A stretch of DNA of 58,941 nt. It comes from Planctomycetota bacterium. GTDB lineage: Bacteria; Planctomycetota; Phycisphaerae; Sedimentisphaerales; Anaerobacaceae. Within the stretch, counting starts at the first letter, position 1. Every line of letters starts with the position of its first letter. The DNA lies in contig VRUL01000030.1 in the NCBI GenBank assembly GCA_019456145.1, positions 1-58,941 of the forward strand, given 5' to 3'. The position numbers and the translations under genes are program-made. The notes under the pieces are model-generated. The model ran no database searches. It saw only the letters and a list, made by a program, of their open reading frames with translations, and was not told the DNA's origin. This document shows, piece after piece, positions 50,811 through 57,678 of the stretch.

Positions 50811-52277
50811 ATGAGCAGTGAAGTACAGTACAAAGTTGTTGTAGGTTTAGAGATACACGTACACCTTAGTACAAAGAGCAAGATGTTTTGCAGTTGTGCG
50901 GTGGAGTTCGGCCAAAGGCCTAACAGCAGGGTATGTCCGGTCTGCCTTGGTATGCCCGGTGTCCTGCCGGTGATGAACAAACAGGCACTGGAATATGCGG
51001 TTCTGGTGGCGCTGGCCCTTAATTGTGAAATAGCCGGTTTTACAAAGTGGGACAGAAAGAGCTATTACTATCCCGATTTACCGAAGAATTACCAGATAAG
51101 CCAGTACGATTTACCGCTCAGTACTAACGGCTTTATTGAAATACCGCTTGAGAAAGGGCAGACGAAAAGGATTGGGATTATCAGGGTGCACCTGGAAGAG
51201 GACGCAGGCAAAAATCTGCACCCTGCGGGAAATTATTCACAGGTCGATTTGAACAGGGCCGGGACACCGCTGATGGAAATTGTTACTGAGCCCGATATGA
51301 ATAGCTCTGCCCAAGTGCGGGCTTTGGCAGTGGAGTTGCAGCGAATGGTCAGATACCTCGGCGTTTCCGAAGCTGATATGCAGAAAGGCCAAATGCGTTT
51401 TGAGCCGAATGTCAATCTGATTATCACCAAAGACGGCGCCGAATATAAAACGCCCATAGCTGAAATCAAAAACCTCAACAGCTTCCGCGCATTGGAAAAA
51501 AGCGTCGACTATGAGACTCAAAGACAGCTCGATGAATTTCTCCAAACCGGTATAACGATGGAAACCGGCAGCAAATCCACCCGTGGATGGGATGACCAAA
51601 GACAGGTAACCGTCCTGCAACGAGAAAAGGAAGAGGCCCATGATTACAGATACTTTCCCGACCCTGACCTTGTCCCCGTCGAATTGAAAGAGCAATGGCT
51701 CGATGATATCCGGGCCGGTTTGTGTGAGCTTCCGATTAAAAAACAAATGCGTTATGTCGACCAATATAAGTTAAGTGATTACGATGCGGGCGTGTTGACA
51801 GCAGATCGCTCAAACGCCGAGTTTTTTGAGCAGGCGATAGGTGCTGGAGTCGATCCCAAACGAGTTTGCAATCTGATTACGCAGGTCGGATTGAAATTAG
51901 CCAACGAAGCGGGATGCAGTCTTGTCGAACTGGGCCTGGCTGCCGAAAATGTGGCTGAACTGGCAAAAATGATTGATGCCGGCCAAGTCAGCGCAACTGC
52001 TGGAAATACTATAATGCGGGAAATGGTAAAGACCGGCAAAAATCCGCACGTTTTAGCAGAAGAGCTCAACCTGATTCAAAAAAGCGACGCGGGTGAATTG
52101 GAGACAATAGTAGACCAGGTGCTTGCCGAAAATCCTAAAGCGGTTGAAGAAGTAAAAAGTGGCGGCAAAAAAAGCAAGAAGGCCCGGGGCTTTCTACTGG
52201 GCCAGGTTATGCAAAAAACAAAAGGACAGGCAAATCCGAAAGTCGTTTCCCAAATCCTCGCCGGCAAACTCGGCTGA
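50811..52277 (+). CDS. gatB: Asp-tRNA(Asn)/Glu-tRNA(Gln) amidotransferase subunit B
   Basis: 488 aa from ATG 50811, preceded by GAGAG; a TTG at 50799 overlapping gatA is less likely. Kinase-like and tRNA-binding subunit that activates the misacylated tRNA with ATP and amidates it. Motifs: VVVGLEIHVHLSTKSKMFC, CPVCLGMPGVLPVMNKQAL, DRKSYYYPDLPKNYQISQYDLP, HLEEDAGKNLHP, DLNRAGTPLMEIVTEPD and a C-terminal YqeY-like tail domain (AVEEVKSGGKKSKKARGFLLGQVMQKTKGQANP). Indicates that the organism makes Gln-tRNA or Asn-tRNA indirectly. Confidence 0.95.
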   Translation: MSSEVQYKVVVGLEIHVHLSTKSKMFCSCAVEFGQRPNSRVCPVCLGMPGVLPVMNKQALEYAVLVALALNCEIAGFTKWDRKSYYYPDLPKNYQISQYDLPLSTNGFIEIPLEKGQTKRIGIIRVHLEEDAGKNLHPAGNYSQVDLNRAGTPLMEIVTEPDMNSSAQVRALAVELQRMVRYLGVSEADMQKGQMRFEPNVNLIITKDGAEYKTPIAEIKNLNSFRALEKSVDYETQRQLDEFLQTGITMETGSKSTRGWDDQRQVTVLQREKEEAHDYRYFPDPDLVPVELKEQWLDDIRAGLCELPIKKQMRYVDQYKLSDYDAGVLTADRSNAEFFEQAIGAGVDPKRVCNLITQVGLKLANEAGCSLVELGLAAENVAELAKMIDAGQVSATAGNTIMREMVKTGKNPHVLAEELNLIQKSDAGELETIVDQVLAENPKAVEEVKSGGKKSKKARGFLLGQVMQKTKGQANPKVVSQILAGKLG

Positions 52278-52306
52278 GCGATTCATCGAAAATAAAGGTG
52301 AAAAGA

Positions 52307-52651
52307 ATGAAGATAGAAAAAAGCAGCAATGTCAGTAAATGTTCAGTAGAGATGGACGGTGCGAAAGACGTCGAAGTAAGATGGCTTATTTCAAAAGAAG
52401 ACGGGGCCCAAAATTTTGCGATGCGGATGTTCGAATTACAGCCGGGCGGCCATACACCGCTCCATACACACCCCCATGAACATGAAGTCTTTGCGCTCGA
52501 AGGGCAGGGTGCTTTTGTTTATGAGGGCGCCGAACATCAGTTTGGCCCCGAACATGTAATATTCGTACCCGGCGGCAAGGAACACCAATTCAAAAATACC
52601 GGAAATTCTGTTATGAGAATGCTTTGCCTCATTCCGGCATCGGCGGTATAG
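52307..52651 (+). CDS. Cupin-domain protein
   Basis: 114 aa from ATG 52307, after AAGGTGAAAAG; the GTG three codons earlier lies in the ribosome site. Single small beta-barrel cupin. Metal-binding motif 1 is HTPLHTHPHEHEVFALEGQG (three His and a Glu) and motif 2 PGGKEHQFKNTG. Often described as a mannose-6-phosphate-isomerase-like or quercetinase-like cupin; the substrate cannot be told. It follows gatB by 29 bases and may be the last gene of the gat operon, given the terminator that follows. Confidence 0.85.
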   Translation: MKIEKSSNVSKCSVEMDGAKDVEVRWLISKEDGAQNFAMRMFELQPGGHTPLHTHPHEHEVFALEGQGAFVYEGAEHQFGPEHVIFVPGGKEHQFKNTGNSVMRMLCLIPASAV

Positions 52652-52697
52652 AGTCTCGGCTGGTTAAAACGGCGATAAAAGCTTACCTTTTTATATA

Positions 52698-52727
52698 GCC
52701 CACAGTCCTGTGCTGGGGGGATTTTTT
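52698..52727 (+). terminator. Possible terminator after the cupin gene
   Basis: CCCACAG-TC-CTGTGCTGGG forms a short stem with a CT bulge, followed by GGGATTTTTT. Weak stem but a good T-run. Confidence 0.5.
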
Positions 52728-52738
52728 GCACTTTTTGT

Positions 52739-52767
52739 TTGACATGTCCCCAAACTTATGATAACGT
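52739..52767 (+). promoter_or_regulatory. Possible sigma-70 promoter of the GLUG protein gene
   Basis: TTGACA (52739-52744), 17 bases, TAACGT (52762-52767). Good -35, poor -10. Confidence 0.4.
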
Positions 52768-52879
52768 AGTTATTTAGCAAATCAAAGGGCTTTTCTTTGC
52801 TGTTTTGTGAGAGTTTGGGCCGTGTTTTTTGATGAAAATCGGCTCAAAAATGAGATGTTGGGGGAAGGAGATAGTTGGA

Positions 52880-54865
52880 ATGAATGGGACGGGGATTTCA
52901 AACCTTTTAGGGAAAATCACTGTATTATTAATCATCTGCTGTTGTGGTTTACCGGCCCAGGCCAAATATGGCGGCGGTACGGGAGAACCTAATGATCCAT
53001 ACCAGATACGGGATGCAAACCATATGCAGGCCATTGGGGTTAATGCTAATGACTGGGCCAAGTCCTTTAAGCTGATGGCGGATGTCGATTTGGGACAGTT
53101 TACGGGGATGGAATTTAATATCATTGGTCCCGATTTTAAAAATCCTTTCGAAGGTATTTTTGATGGGAACGGCCATACAATTGCAAATTTCACCTATGAA
53201 TCTAATGATACGGACTACATAGGTCTATTCGGGTGTATAAGAGGGCCTCGTACGGAGATTAAGAATCTGGGACTGATTGATCCTAATGTGAATGCGGGAA
53301 CAGGCGATTCTGTTGGTTCGCTTGCCGGCCTGCTATACGGAAGCATCACCGGCTGTTACGTTGATGGCGGCAGCGTTTCGGGAGATCGAAGCGTTGGTGG
53401 TCTGCTGGGAAAGAGTAACGCCGCAATAAACAACTGCTATGCAAACTGCGACGTTTCGGGAAATAATAACGTTGGTGGCCTGGTGGGATACGATTTTTGG
53501 GGCACAATCACCAACTGTTATTCGATCGGCAGCGTCGAGGGTACTAACAACTCCGGAGGTCTTGTGGGGGGATACAGTATCGGAAAGATTATGACTTCTT
53601 TCTGGAATATTGAGACCAGCGGTCAGACAACAAGTGCAGGTGGAAGGGGAAAGACTACAGCCGAAATGCAAACAGCAAGCACCTTCGTCGGCTGGGGGTG
53701 CAGTCCTGTCTGGACTATTAATGAAGGGATTGACTATCCGAGACTTTTTTGGGAGGGCAGGCCCGGCGAACTTATAACCAATCCATACCCACCATACGGG
53801 GGAGGCACTGGTCAGCCGAACGACCCATACCTGATTTATACGGCACAACAGCTTAATAACATCGGCTTAATTCTGTGCGATTGGGACAAACACTTTAAGC
53901 TAATGGCAGATATCGACCTGAGCAGCTACACTGGAACAGAGTTCAATATCATTGGAAGAGCCCGCTATCAATGTCTACCACCGCCTATAGGGACTTGTCA
54001 GCTTGTTACTACTCCTTTTACCGGCGTATTTGACGGCAACGGACATACGATTTCCAATTTCACTTATGAATTCATTGATAACGAATTCACAGGACTTTTT
54101 GGATGTGTTGGTGGAGAGAATGCACAGATAAAAAATCTTGGCCTCAGAGATGTTGATATCGATGTGTATCACGACAGTGGCTATAACTATATATATTACG
54201 GTGATACTGGTTCCCTCATTGGACTATTATTATTCGATGGAACGGTTATTGGTTGCTCAATAGATGGCAGTGTTTCAGGATTCTGGTGGTATGTGGGTGG
54301 GATGGTGGGATTGAATGAACGCGGAACAATCAGTCGCTGTTTCTCAACGTGTAGCGTTACGGGCCGGCTTTGCGGCGGATTGGTGGGAATCAATTATGGA
54401 ACAATCTCCAACTGCTATTCCGCCGGTAGTGTTTCGGGCGACAATTTCGGCGGACTGGTGGCATACAATAGCGGTAATGTTACAGATTCATTCTGGGATG
54501 TCAATACCAGCGGGCAGGCCTATAGCGCTGGCGGAGTAGGAAAAACAACAGTTGAAATGCAAACTAAGAGCACTTTTACAGACGCCGGATGGGATTTCGT
54601 GGGCGAGATAGTTAACGGGCCAAATGATATATGGGACATCTGCGAGGGGACGAATTATCCGAAATTTGTATGGCAGATACCGCCCGGCGATTTTGTATGT
54701 CCCGATGGTGTAAATTTCTTCGATTATTCGTTTTTTGCAGGTCACTGGGCCGGGGAAAACTGCGGTGCATCTAATGATTGCGATGGTACAGACCTTGACC
54801 TGTTAGGAACAGTCGAGAAAAATGACCTTAGAATTTTTGTTGATAATTGGCTGAGAGGCTTTTGA
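52880..54865 (+). CDS. Secreted GLUG-repeat protein with dockerin-like C-terminus
   Basis: 661 aa from ATG 52880, nine bases after AAGGAG; earlier ATGs lack a ribosome site and would put extra residues before the signal peptide. Signal peptide with a VLLIICCCGLPAQA core. Two homologous halves, each starting YGGGTGxPNDPY, an LMADIDLSSYTG stretch, FDGNGHTISNFTY, then GLUG-type motifs (NVGGLVGY, CGGLVGINYG, DNFGGLVAYNSG) with NCYSxGSVSG repeats. This is the right-handed beta-helix/adhesin style found in planctomycete surface proteins. End: VNFFDYSFFAGHW and TVEKNDLRIFVDNWL, dockerin-like. Function is probably binding at the cell surface. Confidence 0.82.
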   Translation: MNGTGISNLLGKITVLLIICCCGLPAQAKYGGGTGEPNDPYQIRDANHMQAIGVNANDWAKSFKLMADVDLGQFTGMEFNIIGPDFKNPFEGIFDGNGHTIANFTYESNDTDYIGLFGCIRGPRTEIKNLGLIDPNVNAGTGDSVGSLAGLLYGSITGCYVDGGSVSGDRSVGGLLGKSNAAINNCYANCDVSGNNNVGGLVGYDFWGTITNCYSIGSVEGTNNSGGLVGGYSIGKIMTSFWNIETSGQTTSAGGRGKTTAEMQTASTFVGWGCSPVWTINEGIDYPRLFWEGRPGELITNPYPPYGGGTGQPNDPYLIYTAQQLNNIGLILCDWDKHFKLMADIDLSSYTGTEFNIIGRARYQCLPPPIGTCQLVTTPFTGVFDGNGHTISNFTYEFIDNEFTGLFGCVGGENAQIKNLGLRDVDIDVYHDSGYNYIYYGDTGSLIGLLLFDGTVIGCSIDGSVSGFWWYVGGMVGLNERGTISRCFSTCSVTGRLCGGLVGINYGTISNCYSAGSVSGDNFGGLVAYNSGNVTDSFWDVNTSGQAYSAGGVGKTTVEMQTKSTFTDAGWDFVGEIVNGPNDIWDICEGTNYPKFVWQIPPGDFVCPDGVNFFDYSFFAGHWAGENCGASNDCDGTDLDLLGTVEKNDLRIFVDNWLRGF

Positions 54866-54981
54866 CAACTGAGCCTCAGAAAAGTGGATGCAAGAGCAAT
54901 AGCGGCGCAGGAAGGGCATTTTAGAATGTAAAATTGGTGGCCCAAAAAAAACTCTTTTTTTGTAAAAAAGTATGATTATTA

Positions 54982-55410
54982 TTGAACATTATGGGGGAGT
55001 TTGGTATAATTATAATCGCCATAAAAACGGCAGGTATTTAGCGGAGAACCGCAAGTCTTAGTATCAGCAGATACACGCCAAAAGTAATCGTTAGTGAATA
55101 CTCAATAATCAATGGAAAATCGTCAATAATCAATCAAAAAGGTGTATTTATGACTAATAAACACTTATTTCGCCACCTAAAAATAAAAGTCTGCCCGAAG
55201 GGCCTCCGCAGTTTTGCATTTTCCACTTTAAACTTTAAATTCTCCTCTACATTTGTAGAGAAGCCTTTACAAATCAGCCCTGTTTATATGCAAAACGAAC
55301 CCAATTTGCCGAAAGCCCAAATGAACGTATATAAAGTATTAACAAAGGATTATGAAAATAAATGCGATTGGACACTTGGTCAAAACGAACCCAAAACGAA
55401 CCCAATTTAT
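54982..55410 (+). repeat. Dispersed NEPN element, copy 2
   Basis: Promoter TTGAAC-N17-TATAAT (54982-55010); hairpin GCGG-AGAA-CCGC (55041-55052); second hairpin GTATC-AGCA-GATAC (55061-55074); 88-base block 55074-55161 matching 31480-31567 at 84 positions, ending AAAGGTGTATTT-ATGACTAATAAA; then from 55288 the MQNEPNLPKAQMNV...VLTKDY coding segment and AACCCAA words. Here the MTNK start and NEPN segment are in one frame (55150-55593, 147 codons), which runs into the next gene. Compared with copy 1 it lacks about 70 bases after the promoter. Confidence 0.8.
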
Positions 55411-55471
55411 CACGGCGTAGTTTGTCTCGCTCGTATTTTGTCCTATGAAACGTCGTTTACTAATAATAGCG

Positions 55472-55500
55472 TTGACATTTGTCCGGAATTCTCTTATTCT
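55472..55500 (+). promoter_or_regulatory. Sigma-70 promoter of the aldo/keto reductase gene
   Basis: TTGACA (55472-55477), 17 bases, TATTCT (55495-55500); the leader to ATG 55580 would be about 73 bases. Confidence 0.58.
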
Positions 55501-55579
55501 ATCTGTCTCTCGATGCCTGCTGAATCTGGTATCGCCAATTTTTTAAGATACGAAACTGCATTTGTTGAAAAGGAGATAA

Positions 55580-56632
55580 ATGATGGAAAATAAACAAGTT
55601 AACAGACGAAAATTTATGCGTGATAGCGCTGTGGCCGCAGCGGGTCTGGCAGTCGGCCTCGGTACTATAAGAGCCGGGAATGCCCATGCTGAGTCGGCCG
55701 CAAGGAAGACGCCCAGCTATAATCCCGATATGGAGTATCGCCGTCTGGGTAAGACCGGGCTTTGGGTCTCAGCCGTGTGCCTTGGCGGGCACTGGAAACG
55801 CGTCAACGTAATGAATCAGGACTTCGCCAAAAATCGCCGCGATGTCGTCACCCGATGTATGGAAGTTGGCATCAACTATATCGACGCCTGCTGGGACAAC
55901 GAGGTCAGGGCGTACAGCAAAGCCCTGAAAGGGCGACGCGACAAGATGTTTATGGCTCTCTCTCACGGTGCCAAGGAGACACGCAACGATAAATATCGTA
56001 CTGCGAAGAAGCTCCTGGGAAGCCTCGACGAGCTGCTGAAGGATTCGAAACAGGAGTACACTGATTTGTGGCGCATCACCTGTCACGAACCGGGCGGCAG
56101 GCACTCGTTCAATACATCCTGCGAGATGGTCGAAGCGCTTGAAAAAGCGAAAAAGCAGGGTAAGGCCCGTTTCATAGGTTTCTCATCGCACGACCGGCGT
56201 TGGATTAAGTTCATGATTGAATACTTCCCTCAGATTGAAGTGGTCCTCTTCCCTTACACGGCCAAGAGCAAGATTGCACCCAAAGACAGCCTTTTTCCTG
56301 CACTTAAGAAATTGGATATAGGTGCACTCGGCATCAAGCCTTTTGCCAGCAACTCGCTATTTAAGGGCAGCAGCGCTCCGGGCGATCCTCATGCCCAGGA
56401 AGACGACCGGCGGGCGAGGCTCGCAATCCGGTACATTCTATGCAACGAAGCTCTCACAGCACCGATACCTGGCCTCATAAGCCCGCACCAGGTGGACAAT
56501 ATGGCCAAAGCTGTAAAGGAGCGCCGAAAACTGGATGTCGCTGAGGCACAAGAGCTTAAGGAGAGCATGGAACAGGCCTGGGCCAACCTGCCGGCAAACT
56601 ACCAGTGGCTCAAGAACTGGGAATACGTATAA
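55580..56632 (+). CDS. Tat-exported aldo/keto reductase family protein
   Basis: 350 aa, AAGGAG upstream of paired ATGs. Twin-arginine signal NRRKFMRDSAVAAAGLAVGLG. Then an (alpha/beta)8 aldo/keto-reductase body: MEYRRLGKTGLWVSAVCLGG, EVGINYIDACWDNE, DELLKDSKQEYTDLW, CHEPGGRHSF, EALEKAKKQGKARFIGFSSHD, and IPGLISPHQVDNMAKAV. The catalytic Tyr of the family (in DTAxxYG) is Trp/Asp here and the Lys (in TK) reads SH, so hydride transfer by the standard mechanism is doubtful. It precedes a tetraheme lipoprotein, suggesting a periplasmic redox role. Many planctomycetes carry similar Tat-exported members of unknown substrate. Confidence 0.85.
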   Translation: MMENKQVNRRKFMRDSAVAAAGLAVGLGTIRAGNAHAESAARKTPSYNPDMEYRRLGKTGLWVSAVCLGGHWKRVNVMNQDFAKNRRDVVTRCMEVGINYIDACWDNEVRAYSKALKGRRDKMFMALSHGAKETRNDKYRTAKKLLGSLDELLKDSKQEYTDLWRITCHEPGGRHSFNTSCEMVEALEKAKKQGKARFIGFSSHDRRWIKFMIEYFPQIEVVLFPYTAKSKIAPKDSLFPALKKLDIGALGIKPFASNSLFKGSSAPGDPHAQEDDRRARLAIRYILCNEALTAPIPGLISPHQVDNMAKAVKERRKLDVAEAQELKESMEQAWANLPANYQWLKNWEYV

Positions 56633-56713
56633 TAACAAGCGAAAGCCGAGAAGCTTTAAAGATAATAGTAAGGCCAATACAGACCGGACAAACTCTATAT
56701 GAAAGGGATTTTT

Positions 56714-57274
56714 GTGAGTAAGTTTAGGAATTGTTTGTCGATATTCGTGTTGGCAGCGATAGTTGTTGCGATAGTGGCCTGTGATCAGCAAGTCAAGGAG
56801 AAACAGGAGCAGCCGCTGCTGCTCGAAGAAAAACCTCTATTGCTTGAGGATCCGCCGCTGTTGCTTGAGGATGAGCCGGCCGGGCCTGTAGCTGATAACA
56901 GCCGTTGTCACGTTTGTCATATAAACTACGAGGACGAGGTCCTGGCCGTTACACACGCACGGGCCAACATCAGTTGCGAGCACTGCCATGGTGCCTCCGA
57001 TGCCCATTGTGGTGACGAAGATAACATTACACCGCCTGATATTATGTATCCTGCGGCGAAGATCGGGGCATTCTGCATGCACTGTCACACTATGGAAAAG
57101 ATTGATATCGCAGTGCACAAAGAAGTTCTGTCAAAAATTGAATCTAAAGAAGTAATCTGCACTAATTGCCACGGAGAGCACCGTCTGGGCTATCGCACGC
57201 GAAAATGGGACAAGACGACCGGCAAGCTGATAGAGGATGACAAGGTGCGCATGACCGATAAGCCCAATGAATAG
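56714..57274 (+). CDS. Tetraheme cytochrome c lipoprotein
   Basis: 186 aa from GTG 56714, six bases after AAAGGG; an ATG at 56699 in frame adds five residues before the signal peptide. Signal with lipobox IVAC, so lipid-anchored. A three-fold PLLLE(E/D) spacer (about residues 30-52) follows. Four c-type heme motifs: CHVCH, CEHCH, CMHCH and CTNCH, with extra His residues (THARA, AVHKE, GEHRL) that could be distal ligands. Likely carries electrons outside the cytoplasmic membrane, perhaps with the Tat-exported protein 66 bases upstream, which is on the same strand. Confidence 0.85.
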   Translation: MSKFRNCLSIFVLAAIVVAIVACDQQVKEKQEQPLLLEEKPLLLEDPPLLLEDEPAGPVADNSRCHVCHINYEDEVLAVTHARANISCEHCHGASDAHCGDEDNITPPDIMYPAAKIGAFCMHCHTMEKIDIAVHKEVLSKIESKEVICTNCHGEHRLGYRTRKWDKTTGKLIEDDKVRMTDKPNE

Positions 57275-57492
57275 CTGATTGTTATTTAGTAGCTCAACTG
57301 CCAATAATGCATTGTCCAAATGACCCACAAAAACGTTTTGTGCAATGCCGAACACCCGGATTAATTTTAGTTACTGGGTGTGGCTGATTATTGTTTGGTA
57401 GCTCAACCGTCAATAATGCATTGTCCGAATGGCTCATAAAAAACCTTTCTGCAATGCCGAACATCCGGATTAATTTTCATTAACAGGTGTGA
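57275..57492. repeat. 109-base tandem duplication
   Basis: Two units, 57275-57383 and 57384-57492, aligned without gaps in most of their length and about 85 percent identical. Each holds GCATTGTC and a GCAATGCC that can pair. They follow the cytochrome gene directly. Confidence 0.8.
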
Positions 57493-57493
57493 A

Positions 57494-57528
57494 TAAAAAA
57501 ATGGGCAAGTCTAAAGACTTGCCCATTT
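57494..57528 (-). terminator. Rho-independent terminator of the subtilase gene
   Basis: Perfect 13-bp stem AAATGGGCAAGTC (57499-57511) with GACTTGCCCATTT (57516-57528), loop TAAA. On the minus strand it is followed by a T-run; it may also serve the plus-strand cytochrome gene. Confidence 0.82.
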
Positions 57529-57678
57529 CGTAACTAAACCAACCTGTTAGCACCGGCCTAATATTAGGTACACTGTCTTTGCAGTAAACTCACAGTGCCA
57601 GGGCTCAGCAGACAAATCGCTGCTGTCGCCGGATTAGCAGCCGAGGCTCTAACCAGATGAGTCTTGGTCTGCCTGAGC
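57529..57678 (-). other. 3' leader region with a tRNA-like relic
   Basis: On the minus strand, about 57680 to 57600 read TCATCTGGTTAGAGCC (D-arm-like), CTCGGCTGCTAATCC (anticodon-arm-like, loop CTGCTAA) and CAGCAGCGATTTGTCTGCTG (T-arm-like). GGCAGAC and GTCTGCT can pair but enclose the wrong lengths, so no functional tRNA is formed. Taken as a degenerate tRNA or scar. Confidence 0.3.

Noticed and set aside
57499..57528. Perfect 13-bp palindrome as an attachment site
   Set aside because: Its stem, tetraloop and minus-strand T-run explain it fully as a terminator.
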